Positions 8,711-17,119 of a stretch of 64,000 bases of DNA are shown piece by piece. The stretch spans positions 248,001 to 312,000 of the forward strand of contig NZ_QNVJ01000064.1 of assembly GCF_003350345.1 (NCBI RefSeq), in the 5' to 3' direction. A program made the position numbers and the translations under genes. Source of the DNA: Alkalilacustris brevis. GTDB lineage: Bacteria; Pseudomonadota; Alphaproteobacteria; Rhodobacterales; Rhodobacteraceae. Every line of letters starts with the position of its first letter. Positions within the stretch are counted from its first letter, which is position 1. Under the pieces are notes generated by a model. That model was not told the DNA's origin, searched no databases, and saw only the letters and a program-made list of their open reading frames with translations.

Positions 8711-8717
8711 GGGTGTA

Positions 8718-8954
8718 TCAGAAGGCCTTGAACGTCATCGTGGTCAGCGTGCGCACGATTCCCGGAATGTCGAACAGGCTGCGGTTGAGGTAATGGCCGA
8801 CATCTTCGTCATCGGGGATATAGACCTTGGCAATCAGGTCATACTCACCCGAGGTCGAATAAAGCTCGGATACAACCTCGCGGTCATAAATCGCGTCGGC
8901 AACCTCATAGGTTCTGCCCGGTGAACACCGAAACTGGACGAAAACGCAGCGCAT
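8718..8954 (-). CDS. Stand-alone AsnC/Lrp ligand-binding (RAM) domain protein
   Basis: A 78-residue protein (MRCVFVQFRCSPGRTYEVA ... SELYSTSGEYDLIAKVYIPDD ... IPGIVRTLTTMTFKAF) matching only the C-terminal effector-binding domain of Lrp/AsnC regulators. There is no helix-turn-helix. Such stand-alone domains form oligomers and may bind amino acids or co-assemble with full-length Lrp proteins. It converges with the sulfotransferase gene, 7 nt apart. Confidence 0.85.
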   Translation of the reverse strand: MRCVFVQFRCSPGRTYEVADAIYDREVVSELYSTSGEYDLIAKVYIPDDEDVGHYLNRSLFDIPGIVRTLTTMTFKAF

Positions 8955-9057
8955 CCCTGACTCCCTGACTGACGCCGGGCCAGCCTAGCGCATCGTCGCA
9001 CTCGACTGAAACCGCTTTCTGCGTGTCATGACCAGGGAATGCTGGAACACCAGCCTT

Positions 9058-9315
9058 TTACCCGGCCAGTCGCTCAAGAAGTTCACGGTTGCGGCAATAG
9101 TCGGGCGGGCTTTCGGCAGTGGCGTCGGCATGGGCATAGAGCCAAGCGCTGCATTCCTCGACCGAATCGCAGCGCATACAGCGCAACACGGCCCCCCGCA
9201 ACGACTCGGGCTCAAGCCGGCCGCTGGCCATCGCCTCGCCCACGTCGATGCCGACCGTATCCGCCATTTGACCGACCAGAGCCGCATGTTGATCGATACG
9301 CTTGAAGAAATTCAT
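9058..9315 (-). CDS. DUF6455 family protein
   Basis: An 85-residue cytoplasmic protein (MNFFKRIDQHAALVGQMAD ... GRLEPESLRGAVLRCMRCDS ... CSAWLYAHA ... PDYCRNRELLERL) with four cysteines, including a CMRC pair. It matches the DUF6455 pattern seen in rhodobacterial small proteins. The cysteines could bind metal, but this is not shown. A GAGGAGGG ribosome site precedes the start. An FNR-like box with matching -10 hexamer upstream suggests induction at low oxygen. Confidence 0.8.
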   Translation of the reverse strand: MNFFKRIDQHAALVGQMADTVGIDVGEAMASGRLEPESLRGAVLRCMRCDSVEECSAWLYAHADATAESPPDYCRNRELLERLAG

Positions 9316-9370
9316 CTCGAACCCTCCTCTTGCACTGCTGCCGGGCCGGTTGGCCCTGCGGTAAGGCTGA

Positions 9371-9376
9371 ATTCTG
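9371..9376 (-). promoter_or_regulatory. Putative -10 hexamer of the DUF6455 promoter
   Basis: CAGAAT on the minus strand lies 32 bp (centre to centre) downstream of the FNR-like box, the spacing expected for an activator at -41.5. It predicts a start site near 9364 and a leader of about 49 nt. Confidence 0.45.
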
Positions 9377-9398
9377 CACGAAGGCCGATTATGGAGAA

Positions 9399-9412
9399 AT
9401 GATCTGCATCAA
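9399..9412 (-). promoter_or_regulatory. FNR/FnrL-type operator
   Basis: On the minus strand the sequence is TTGATGCAGATCAT, matching the FNR consensus TTGAT-N4-ATCAA at nine of ten positions. It lies between the DUF6455 gene and the plus-strand gene at 9472. A -10-like hexamer is correctly placed only on the DUF6455 side, so that gene is the likelier target. Confidence 0.6.
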
Positions 9413-9471
9413 ATACGTTCAGGGTGCAGTCGGGGCTTTGCAGCGGCAGCCACCGGCGCTAGCCTGAACCC

Positions 9472-9738
9472 ATGTTTACCATCGAGCATGATTTCGACGC
9501 CACGGTCATCACCCTGATCGACGAGGGCAGCCCGCATCTTCAGGAGGATGTGAGCGTGCAGGCCTTCGAGGATTGCATCGTGGTCGAACAGCTTGATCCG
9601 CGCCGGGACGAGCCGGTGCGGATCACCCTTTCGCTTACGCAGCTGCGGGATCTGGGGGCGGCGCTGAACCTGCCCGAAGGGGTCTACCGGCTGCGCCGCG
9701 CCGCGCCGCACGGCACGGACAAGCCAGAAAATGGATGA
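9472..9738 (+). CDS. Conserved hypothetical 88-aa protein
   Basis: A small soluble protein (MFTIEHDFDATVITLIDEGS ... DCIVVEQLD ... RITLSLTQLRDLGAALNLPEGVY) without a signal peptide or membrane segment. I recognise no named family, but the codon use is like its neighbours. It overlaps the next gene by 8 nt, which indicates an operon with the ferredoxin-like and SixA genes. The FNR-like box lies about 66 bp upstream (centre to start), but no -10 matches it on this strand. Confidence 0.65.
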   Translation: MFTIEHDFDATVITLIDEGSPHLQEDVSVQAFEDCIVVEQLDPRRDEPVRITLSLTQLRDLGAALNLPEGVYRLRRAAPHGTDKPENG

Positions 9739-10435
9739 GACGGGCAACCGCCCCGCCGCCCGGCCGCCACAGGGTCAGGGCCGTCTCGATGCGCTGGCAC
9801 GGGCGGCGGCACGGCACCGGCTTGAAATCATGGGGGCCTTTCACCCGGTCCTGTCCGATAAGGTGCCCTCCGGCACTGGCACCCTGGTGCTGCTGGGGCC
9901 GCATGGCCCCGACTTCTGGGCGCATGTCAGCACACAACCGGAGTTCACGGATGGAGCAGCCGACCCGCTTGACCGCTGGTCGCACCGGGTGATCGCGGCG
10001 CTGGCCGCGCAGCTTGACGGGCGGGCGCTCTTTCCCTTCACCGGGCCGCCCTGGCACCCTTTCTACGAGTGGGCATTGCGCAGCGGGCGTGCATGGCCCT
10101 CGCCCGTGCGGCTGCTGGTGCATGACCGGGCGGGGCTGTGGGCCTCGTTCCGCGGGGCGGTTGCGCTGACCGAACGGCTGGACCTGGCCGAGCCCCCGCC
10201 CGCAAACCCCTGTTCGGACTGCGCCGAAAAACCCTGCCTTTCGGCCTGCCCTGCCGGGGCGCTTGGCAGCGCGGGGTATGACATTCCGGCCTGCCATGCC
10301 TGGCTTGACACCCCTGCCGGCGGCACATGTCTGAACGCGGGCTGTCTGGTGCGCCGGGCCTGCCCCGTTTCGGCCCGATACGAAAGACCCGCCCAACAAT
10401 CGGCTTATCACATGCAGCAGTTTCACCCCGCATGA
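9731..10435 (+). CDS. Ferredoxin-like 4Fe-4S protein
   Basis: A 234-residue protein whose C-terminal third has the iron-sulfur motifs CSDCAEKPCLSACPAGAL and CLNAGCLVRRACPVS, enough cysteines for two 4Fe-4S clusters. The N-terminal part resembles the fold region that precedes ferredoxin motifs in epoxyqueuosine reductase-like proteins, but the cobalamin-domain signatures of QueG are not evident. It is probably an uncharacterised electron-transfer or reductase protein. It overlaps both its neighbours (8 nt upstream, ATGA with sixA downstream). Confidence 0.75.
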   Translation: MDETGNRPAARPPQGQGRLDALARAAARHRLEIMGAFHPVLSDKVPSGTGTLVLLGPHGPDFWAHVSTQPEFTDGAADPLDRWSHRVIAALAAQLDGRALFPFTGPPWHPFYEWALRSGRAWPSPVRLLVHDRAGLWASFRGAVALTERLDLAEPPPANPCSDCAEKPCLSACPAGALGSAGYDIPACHAWLDTPAGGTCLNAGCLVRRACPVSARYERPAQQSAYHMQQFHPA

Positions 10436-10962
10436 GCAGGTCATCTCCCTTTCGCGTGATCCTGACACGTCATGCCCAGTCCGGCTGGGAGGATACGCCC
10501 GGCGGCGACCACGCACGCACCCTCACCGCGCAGGGGCAGGAAGATGCCCGTCGCGTCGGCCGCTGGCTGGCGCATCAGGGGCTGGCCCCCGATACAGCGC
10601 TGGTATCTACCGCCCGGCGCACCCGCGAGACATGGGAAAACATCGCCGTGGCACTGCCCGACACCTGCACAGTGGAGTTTCTAGACGAGCTTTACCGCGC
10701 CGGACCGGATGTGATGCTGCACCTGCTGCGCCGGGCACGGGGCAAGACCGTTCTGATGCTGGGGCACAATCCCGGCATAGCCGAATGTGCCCGTCTGCTG
10801 CTGGACCACGACCCGGCACATCCGCAGTTTGCCACCTATCCGCCCTGCGCGACCCTTGTTGCCGAGTTCCGCATTGCAGGCTGGACCGAGCTGCGTTTCC
10901 GCGCCGGCCAAGCAATGCAATTCATTGTGCCTGCCGATCTGGCGGATACCGAAAACATGTGA
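10432..10962 (+). CDS. SixA-like histidine phosphatase
   Basis: A 176-residue histidine phosphatase superfamily protein. The phosphate-accepting histidine is in the LTRHAQSGW motif near residue 12, followed by STARRTRETW with the second Arg. LDELYRAGPDVML and MLGHNPGIAE supply the second catalytic His. Length and motifs fit SixA, which dephosphorylates phosphohistidine of signalling or PTS proteins; the substrate here is unknown. The ATG overlaps the stop of the ferredoxin-like gene (ATGA). Confidence 0.88.
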   Translation: MSRSSPFRVILTRHAQSGWEDTPGGDHARTLTAQGQEDARRVGRWLAHQGLAPDTALVSTARRTRETWENIAVALPDTCTVEFLDELYRAGPDVMLHLLRRARGKTVLMLGHNPGIAECARLLLDHDPAHPQFATYPPCATLVAEFRIAGWTELRFRAGQAMQFIVPADLADTENM

Positions 10963-11002
10963 GCCGCAAGAGCGCGGGCGTCATCTCTCGATGCCTTAAT
11001 CC

Positions 11003-12022
11003 TCAGCGCAATGGAGGCGCATAGAGCAGCCCGCCCTGCACCCATTGTGCATTCAGCCCACGCGGCAGGCCGATCGGGGTCTGTTCCCCGACGGTCGAAG
11101 CAAAGATTTCTCCGAAGTTGCCGCCAGCAGCAATCGCCCGCGCGGCCCAGGCCTCGTCAAGCCCCAGCCGCGCACCAAGATCGCCCTCTTTCCCCAGGAG
11201 CCGGTTGATCGCGGTCGAGGCCGCGCCCTGTGCGTGCTCGGCTATATTGGTCGAGGTCACACCCAGTTCTTCGGCCAGAACCAGCGCGTAGAAAACCCAG
11301 CGTACGATCGAAAGCCAGGCGTCATCGCCCGCGCGGACATAAGTGCCCAGCGGTTCTTTCGATATGTATTCAGGCAGAATCACATGATTTTCCGAATCGG
11401 CGAAACTCGCGCGCATGGCCGCCAGCGCCGAGACCTCGGCAGAGTAAACCTCGCATTCACCGGCCATGTAGAGCTGCTGCGCCTCGGCATGGTTGCTCAC
11501 CTCGCGCAGTTGGAATGTCATGTTGTTGGTGCGGGAGTATTCCAGAAGATTGGCCTGCGTGGGCGTGCCCTGCTGCACGCACAGCGTGGCATCGTCCATC
11601 TCCAGCGCCGAGCCGAATCCGCTGGAACGTGGCACCATGAAGCCCTGCCCGTCGTAATAGGTGACACCGGCAAAACTCAGCCTCGGGTCCACGTCGTTGC
11701 CGAAGCTCCAGGCCGCGCCGCGCAGCACAAGATCAACCTGCCCGGCGGCCAACTCGTCGAACGGATCCTGCGCGGCAACCGGCACGAACACCACCGATGC
11801 GGCATTGCCCAGCACCGCAGCCGCCACCGCCCGGCAGAGCGCAACATCGAAACCCTGCCAGACCCCGCTGGAATCGGGCGCGGCGAAACCCGGCATATTT
11901 GGCTGCACACCGCAGACGAGGCTTTCGCGTTCATGCACCTTTTCAAGTGTCTGTGCCCCGGCGCCCGCCCCCATGACAAACCCCGCCGCGACAAGGACTG
12001 CCCCGAAAATGCTGCGCGTCAT
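11003..12022 (-). CDS. Amino-acid ABC transporter substrate-binding protein (SBP family 3)
   Basis: A 339-residue periplasmic protein with a signal peptide (MTRSIFGAVLVAAGFVMGAG, cleaved near GAGAQ). SLVCGVQPNMPGFAAPD, VWQGFDVALCRAVAAAVLG and VDLVLRGAAW fit the AapJ/BztA-type general L-amino-acid binding proteins; CVQQGTPTQANL and WVFYALVLAEELGVT are also typical of this group. No permease or ATPase genes lie beside it, so it is an orphan receptor here. The start at 12022 is chosen for AGAGGTGAGA; the frame continues to 12397 without family similarity. Confidence 0.85.
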   Translation of the reverse strand: MTRSIFGAVLVAAGFVMGAGAGAQTLEKVHERESLVCGVQPNMPGFAAPDSSGVWQGFDVALCRAVAAAVLGNAASVVFVPVAAQDPFDELAAGQVDLVLRGAAWSFGNDVDPRLSFAGVTYYDGQGFMVPRSSGFGSALEMDDATLCVQQGTPTQANLLEYSRTNNMTFQLREVSNHAEAQQLYMAGECEVYSAEVSALAAMRASFADSENHVILPEYISKEPLGTYVRAGDDAWLSIVRWVFYALVLAEELGVTSTNIAEHAQGAASTAINRLLGKEGDLGARLGLDEAWAARAIAAGGNFGEIFASTVGEQTPIGLPRGLNAQWVQGGLLYAPPLR

Positions 12023-12270
12023 TCTCACCTCTTCCTGCCTGACTGCCACGCCCCCGCAAGCTGCCTCGGCCTTGACCGTTGTCATTTTGCCGCGCGCCGA
12101 CCGATTCGTTCGGCCCTTTCCCCGGGTATGACGTGCAGCGTGCGGACACCATAAGCGAAAAACCGCCGTCGCCAAAAGGTGAATGGGTTGAGCAGGGGGA
12201 TTGGCCCGTTGAAGAGGTGTTGGCCCGCCCGGTCGAACGCGACCACCATGCTGACGCACCAGCGCAAAGT

Positions 12271-13008
12271 TCAGTGATCGCGCCGGGCGGCCACGCCCAG
12301 AAGTGACAAAAGCCGCGCCGCATCGAGAAACCCCGCACGCCTTGCGGCGGCATGGGCCGCGGCCTCGGCATCTTCGCCCCATAGTTCGATCTGCCACTCT
12401 TCGTCGATACGCGACAGCTGCCAGAGCGTCTCGGGCTTGTCGCGCCCAAGCGCCGCCGCCAACCCGATCACCAGCGAGCCGCTCAGCGCCACCAGCCCGT
12501 GCAACCCCACCAGCCCGAAGGGCGTGAAGCGGGCGACTTCGCGGCGAAGGGCTTTCAGGCTGGCCTCAGGCTGTGGGCGGGGCATGACACCATCGGCCCG
12601 CTCAAGCGACGCGCCAAGATCCCTTGCCGCCCAGTCCAGCAGCGGATCCCACGCCCGCGCCTGCCGCGCGCGCAGCGCCTCGGGCGCCGGGGCGCGGTAG
12701 CACAGCAGATCGCTTGCGCCATAGCCGGCGATCTCATCAACCACGGATTCGCGGCGCCCGGCCACCCCGTCGATGGCGGTATTGGCCGCCCGTGTAAGCG
12801 ACATGTTTTCGGGGCGGATGACATCCTCCTGTGCGTCCCATTCGGCGGCCAATGCCTCGGCCAATGGGCGGCTGGGCACCACCAGGGGGGCCTTCCCGGG
12901 GGTCTTTACCGGGCGCGAATCCAGCATGACGGCATAGCCCGCGCCCCCTTCGGCGGCGGCGACCGACACGGTTTTCCAAAACCGCCGCGCCTTCCATTCG
13001 CCGCTCAT
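12271..13008 (-). CDS. ATP12-family F1-ATPase assembly chaperone
   Basis: A 245-residue protein with the ATP12 signatures: WKARRFWKTVSV at the start, GYAVMLDSRPVKTPGKAPL, LAAEWDAQ, PLTRAANTAID-like MSLTRAANTAID, and DLLCYRAPAPEAL. ATP12 aids assembly of the F1 alpha subunit in mitochondria and alphaproteobacteria. It is last in a four-gene chain; its ATG overlaps the preceding HAD stop. The 248 bp between this gene and the downstream binding-protein gene show no further feature I can support. Confidence 0.9.
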   Translation of the reverse strand: MSGEWKARRFWKTVSVAAAEGGAGYAVMLDSRPVKTPGKAPLVVPSRPLAEALAAEWDAQEDVIRPENMSLTRAANTAIDGVAGRRESVVDEIAGYGASDLLCYRAPAPEALRARQARAWDPLLDWAARDLGASLERADGVMPRPQPEASLKALRREVARFTPFGLVGLHGLVALSGSLVIGLAAALGRDKPETLWQLSRIDEEWQIELWGEDAEAAAHAAARRAGFLDAARLLSLLGVAARRDH

Positions 13009-13682
13009 GCCGCGGCCTCCTGCAAAGCGGCCAGCGCCGGGCCAAGGGCCGAGAAATCCTCGATCACGCGGGCCGCGCCGGCCCGGTGCAATGCCGCGGC
13101 CGCGTGATAGCCCCAGGCCACACCGATCCCCGGCAAGCCGGCATTGCGCGCCATCTCCATGTCATAGCTGGTGTCGCCAACCATAACCGCATTTCCGGGC
13201 GCGACGCCGGTTTCGCGCAAGGCGGCCTCCAGCATCGACGGGTGCGGCTTGGACGGATGATCATCGGCCACCTGCGCGGTCACGAAATAATCACCCAGTT
13301 CATGGGTGCGCAGCATATGGTCTAGCCCGCGCCGCGACTTGCCCGTCGCCACCCCCAGCAAGACGCTGTCCTGCCCGGCCAGCGCCTGCAGCACGGCCCG
13401 CGCGCCGGGGTAAAGCGGCGATTCCGCCTGGGCACGCCGCGCTGCGAAAGCGCCGCGATACCCGGCGGTCAGCCCCTCGATCAGGTCGCGCGGCGCCTCG
13501 GGCGCCAGCCGGCGCATCGCCTCGGGCAGCGAAAGCCCGACGATGCCCAGCACAGCGGCGCGCGGTGGCGTGACCAGCCCCAGATCGCCGAAAGCAACCT
13601 GCATCGCGGCCATGATATGGTTCTGGCTGTCCACAAGGGTGCCATCCACATCGAAGACGACAAGGCGCAGCGGGGTGGTCAT
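13005..13682 (-). CDS. HAD-IA family hydrolase
   Basis: A 225-residue haloacid-dehalogenase superfamily phosphatase. Motif I is VVFDVDGTLVDS with both catalytic aspartates, motif II LLGVATGKSRRGLD, a conserved Lys occurs in HPSKPHPSML, and motif IV is VMVGDTSYDMEMA. The segment between motifs I and II is the alpha-helical cap of subfamily IA. Phosphoglycolate phosphatase-like activity is plausible but not demonstrated. It overlaps its neighbours by ATGA at both ends, between rluC and the ATP12 gene. Confidence 0.9.
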   Translation of the reverse strand: MTTPLRLVVFDVDGTLVDSQNHIMAAMQVAFGDLGLVTPPRAAVLGIVGLSLPEAMRRLAPEAPRDLIEGLTAGYRGAFAARRAQAESPLYPGARAVLQALAGQDSVLLGVATGKSRRGLDHMLRTHELGDYFVTAQVADDHPSKPHPSMLEAALRETGVAPGNAVMVGDTSYDMEMARNAGLPGIGVAWGYHAAAALHRAGAARVIEDFSALGPALAALQEAAA

Positions 13683-14728
13683 CCGGCCTCCTCGAACGGG
13701 TCGGCGGGCACATCGGCCTCGCGCCAGTCGAAGGTGGCCCAGCTGCGTTTCATGTGCTCGGGCAAGGGCGCGACCAGCGTCACCACGCGCCCGGTGATCG
13801 GATGGATGAACCGCAGCGAGCGCGCGTGCAGATGCAGCTTGCGGCTGATATCGCCGCCCAGTTGCGCACCCCAACCCTCGCCCAGGTTCTCCTGCCCCGA
13901 GCCGCCATATTTGCCATCGCCCACGATCGGGTGGCCCAGTTCGGCCATATGGGCGCGCAACTGATGCGTGCGCCCCGTCACCGGCACCAGCGCGACCCAG
14001 GCCGCGCGCTTGCCCAGCGCCGAAAGCACTGCGTAATCGGTGGTCGCGCGGCGCGCGCCTTCGGTCGCGGCCACCTCGTCGGGGTGAATGCAGCGCATCT
14101 TTTCACCCTCGCCGCCCGGGCCGCGCCCGCCGGCCTTGACCAGCGCGTAGCGGATCGTCCCCATCATGGGCTGCGGCACCCCGGCGACCAGCGCCCAGTA
14201 TATCTTGCGGGTTTCGCGGGCGCGGAAAGCTTCCGACAACCGCCGCGCCACCCTTGGCGTGCGCGCCAGCAGCAAGATGCCCGACGTGTCCTTGTCGAGA
14301 CGGTGCACCAGCATTGGCTTGTCCTTGTAGCCAAAGCGCAGCGCATCCGAGAGGCCATCGACATGCCGCTGCCCCAGACCAGAGCCTCCCTGGCTGGGCA
14401 GCCCCGGCGGCTTGTTGAGCGCGATGATATGCTCGTCCTTCCACAGCACCGCCGCCTGGATCATCCGCGCGTCGGCCTCGGGGATGCCCCGGTCGGGTTC
14501 GGGCGGCAGGGGCGCGTTGTCATCGGGCAGCGGCGGAATGCGCAGCTTCTGGCCCGGCTCCAGCCGTGTCGAGGGCTTGACCCGCCCGCCATCAATGCGC
14601 AGCTCGCCCTTGCGGCACATCTTTTCGATCCGCCCCTGGCTGAGCTGCGGAAACTGGCGCCGCAGCCAGCGGTCAAGCCGCTGGTCGCCCTCGTCGGGCC
14701 CGATCATGCGCGTCTGCACCCCGCTCAT
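13679..14728 (-). CDS. RluC/RluD-family 23S rRNA pseudouridine synthase
   Basis: A 349-residue protein with an N-terminal S4 RNA-binding domain (QRLDRWLRRQFPQLSQGRI ... GRVKPSTRLEPGQKL) and the RluA-type catalytic domain. The catalytic aspartate is in HRLDKDTSGILLLA; VTGRTHQLRAHMAELGHPI is the second signature. It probably modifies 23S rRNA at RluC-type positions, though exact sites cannot be assigned by sequence. The start at 14728 overlaps the crcB stop (ATGA), and its own stop overlaps the HAD start. Confidence 0.9.
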   Translation of the reverse strand: MSGVQTRMIGPDEGDQRLDRWLRRQFPQLSQGRIEKMCRKGELRIDGGRVKPSTRLEPGQKLRIPPLPDDNAPLPPEPDRGIPEADARMIQAAVLWKDEHIIALNKPPGLPSQGGSGLGQRHVDGLSDALRFGYKDKPMLVHRLDKDTSGILLLARTPRVARRLSEAFRARETRKIYWALVAGVPQPMMGTIRYALVKAGGRGPGGEGEKMRCIHPDEVAATEGARRATTDYAVLSALGKRAAWVALVPVTGRTHQLRAHMAELGHPIVGDGKYGGSGQENLGEGWGAQLGGDISRKLHLHARSLRFIHPITGRVVTLVAPLPEHMKRSWATFDWREADVPADPFEEAG

Positions 14729-15102
14729 GCCAGCCACCCCCGCGCAAGCCATACACCCGCAACAACCGCCGCCAGCGACAGGATCACCGAGCCCAGCGCA
14801 TAGCCCACCGCCCAGCCGTGCAGCCCCCGCTCCCACAAGAGCAACGCATCGAGCGAGAATGTCGAAAAGGTCGTATAGGCCCCCAGCACGCCGACCAGCA
14901 GAAAGGGCGCGTGGCGCATCAGCCCCTTATCGATCAGCCACACAAACACGATGCCGATCAGGAAAGACCCCAGCACGTTCACAAACAGCGTGCCGCTGGG
15001 CACGCCGGGGCCGAAAAGCCGCTGCGCCCCCATCTGGGTGCCATAGCGCAGGATCGCGCCGGCCGCGCCGCCCAGGGCAACTTGTGTCAGGGTCCAGAAC
15101 AT
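14725..15102 (-). CDS. crcB: Fluoride exporter CrcB/Fluc
   Basis: A 125-residue membrane protein of the Fluc family, with four hydrophobic segments. GGAAGAILRYGTQM, GTLFVNVLGSFLIGI (with the conserved Asn) and GAYTTFSTFSLDALLL (the FSTFS phenylalanine-box segment) are diagnostic. It forms dual-topology dimers that export fluoride. The start at 15102 is selected because the longer frame to 15579 lacks family similarity. It is first in the crcB-rluC-HAD-ATP12 chain. I saw no fluoride riboswitch-like sequence upstream. Confidence 0.92.
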   Translation of the reverse strand: MFWTLTQVALGGAAGAILRYGTQMGAQRLFGPGVPSGTLFVNVLGSFLIGIVFVWLIDKGLMRHAPFLLVGVLGAYTTFSTFSLDALLLWERGLHGWAVGYALGSVILSLAAVVAGVWLARGWLA

Positions 15103-15289
15103 GGGGCTTTCTCTTTCGCGCACGGGCGCGCTTGTCAACCGCCCGACACAGGCTGCGGCCGCCTTTCCCCGGCCGGCAGTACGGCCAATGCAGGCGCAGC
15201 CTGCCGCCAGGGCAAGGCGATTGCCCCTGCTGTCATATGAGCTAGTCTTGTCGCCAACTGGCCAGAGCCATCCGCAATCAGGAGCAATC

Positions 15290-16333
15290 ATGCGTAAGAT
15301 CCCGCTTGGAAGAACCGGCATCGAAGTTTCCGAAATCTGCCTTGGCTCCATGACTTGGGGCACCCAGAACACCGAGGCCGAGGCCCACGCCCAGCTTGAC
15401 CGCGCGATCGAACGCGGCGTCAATTTCATCGACACCGCCGAGATGTATCCGACCAATCCGATTTCAGCCGAGACCGTGGGGGGCACCGAGAGGATCATCG
15501 GAAACTGGCTGAAGGCCACGGGCCGGCGCGACCGTGTCGTGATCGCCACCAAGGTCTCGGGCGAAGGCACGAAAGTCATCGAGGGCGGCCCGCCGATCAG
15601 CCGCGCGCGGATGACCGAGGCTGTCGAAAACTCGCTGCGCAGGCTTCAGACCGATGTGATCGACCTTTATCAACTGCACTGGCCCAATCGCGGGTCGTAT
15701 CACTTCCGCCAGAACTGGAGCTTCGACCCCTCGCATCAGCGGCGCGACGAGACGGTGGCCCATATGATGGAGATCCTGGAAACCGCGCATGAACTGGTGC
15801 AGGCGGGCAAAATCCGGCATCTGGGCCTTTCTAACGAATCCGCCTGGGGCACGGCCATGTGGCTTCGCCTGGCCGAGGAAAACGACCTGCCGCGGATGCA
15901 GACGATCCAGAACGAGTATTCGCTGCTATGCCGTCTGTTTGACACCGACCTGGCCGAACTGAGCGTGAACGAGGAACTGCCGCTGCTGGGCTATTCTCCG
16001 CTGGCAGCGGGGCTTCTGAGCGGCAAGTATGCGGGCGATGTCACGCCCGAGGGCACGCGGCGCGCTCTCAACGCCAATCTGGGCGGGCGGATCACGCCCA
16101 GGGTCTGGAGCGCGGTTTCCGCCTATATGGGCATCGCCAACGAGGCCGGGCTTGACCCCTGCCAGATGGCGATTGCCTGGTATCGCAGCCGCCCGTTCAC
16201 AGCCATTCCGATCATCGGCGCAACCAGCACCGAGCAGCTCGACAACCTGCTCGGGGCCGCCGACCTGACGCTTTCCGACGATGTCCTTGCCGCCATCGGA
16301 CGGGCCTGGCGGGCGCATCCGATGCCGTTCTGA
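15290..16333 (+). CDS. Aldo/keto reductase, Tas-like
   Basis: A 347-residue NADP(H)-dependent aldo/keto reductase. RKIPLGRTGIEVSEICLGSMTWG, NFIDTAEMYPTNPISAETVGGTE (catalytic Asp and Tyr), VIATKVSGEG (Lys) and IDLYQLHWPNR (His) supply the catalytic tetrad. The YPTNP segment and the RRDETVAHMMEILE insert are typical of the E. coli Tas subgroup. The natural substrate is unknown. AGGAG precedes the ATG at 15290; the frame is open upstream to 15101, within the crcB 5' region. It appears to be a single-gene unit. Confidence 0.92.
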   Translation: MRKIPLGRTGIEVSEICLGSMTWGTQNTEAEAHAQLDRAIERGVNFIDTAEMYPTNPISAETVGGTERIIGNWLKATGRRDRVVIATKVSGEGTKVIEGGPPISRARMTEAVENSLRRLQTDVIDLYQLHWPNRGSYHFRQNWSFDPSHQRRDETVAHMMEILETAHELVQAGKIRHLGLSNESAWGTAMWLRLAEENDLPRMQTIQNEYSLLCRLFDTDLAELSVNEELPLLGYSPLAAGLLSGKYAGDVTPEGTRRALNANLGGRITPRVWSAVSAYMGIANEAGLDPCQMAIAWYRSRPFTAIPIIGATSTEQLDNLLGAADLTLSDDVLAAIGRAWRAHPMPF

Positions 16334-16342
16334 AGCACGCGA

Positions 16343-17011
16343 TCAGGCGATGCGGCGGAACGCCGGGCGATCGCCGGTATTGTCGAAAAACGGCACGCTT
16401 TCGGGCTGGCCCACGCCGGCCTCGACCAGTGCGGCGACTTCGGCCAGAACGACCTCGGTGATGAAGGGCAGATCGAAACGCCGCGCCTCGGCCAGCGGTA
16501 TCCATTGCAGGTGGCTGAGTTCCTCGCAGGCGGCCGAGAAATCGTCCGGGTCGCCTGCAATCCGCCCGGCCTCGACCAGAAAGAAGCGTGCGTCGAACCG
16601 GCGCGGTCGCCCCTTGGGCGTGACCGCGCGAAACACATAGCGCAGCCCGGTCGCGCTGGGGCACATTCCGCGCGCGGCAAAATCGGCCCAGTCGGGCGCG
16701 GGCGGATCAGGCCATTCACCCGGCGCGCCCAGCATCAGCCCGGTTTCTTCCCAAAGTTCGCGGATCGCTGCCGTCGCCAGCGCGGCCGGGTTCGCGCCAT
16801 CCTGCGCGATCCGGGACGCGCAAACCGGGTCAAGCGGCGCGGCCAGCGTAACATCGGCATCGCCCGGATCAACCGCGCCACCAGGAAACACCACCTTGTT
16901 GGGCATGAAGGCGGCCCCTGCCCCGCGCTGCCCCATAAGCACACGCGGGACGGTTGCGGCATCGCGGATCACCAGCACCGTGGCCGCGTCGCGAATTGCT
17001 GTCTTGTCCAT
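16343..17011 (-). CDS. NUDIX hydrolase
   Basis: A 222-residue NUDIX protein. The N-terminal part (RDAATVLVIRD ... VLMGQRGAGAAFMPNKVVFPGGAVDPGD) and the NUDIX helix AAIRELWEETGL are clear, with a long insertion between the GG and the REL-EE segment, as in NUDT7/NUDT19-type enzymes. The substrate is probably a CoA- or nucleotide-derived diphosphate, but cannot be assigned. The start at 17011 is chosen by comparison of the N-terminus; a further in-frame start is at 17074. It converges with the aldo/keto reductase gene. Confidence 0.85.
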   Translation of the reverse strand: MDKTAIRDAATVLVIRDAATVPRVLMGQRGAGAAFMPNKVVFPGGAVDPGDADVTLAAPLDPVCASRIAQDGANPAALATAAIRELWEETGLMLGAPGEWPDPPAPDWADFAARGMCPSATGLRYVFRAVTPKGRPRRFDARFFLVEAGRIAGDPDDFSAACEELSHLQWIPLAEARRFDLPFITEVVLAEVAALVEAGVGQPESVPFFDNTGDRPAFRRIA

Positions 17012-17119
17012 CTGATGCCTTCCTGCCGGGGCTGCGCCAAGGTTCCGGTTTCGCCCTGTTAGCCCGCCCGGCAACCCCTGGGCAAGCCGGATCGGCCTGA
17101 ACGCCCCGCCAAGGGACGC

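Noticed and set aside
15103-15289. Possible fluoride riboswitch upstream of crcB
   Set aside because: I could not find the conserved crcB-motif core sequence in this stretch.
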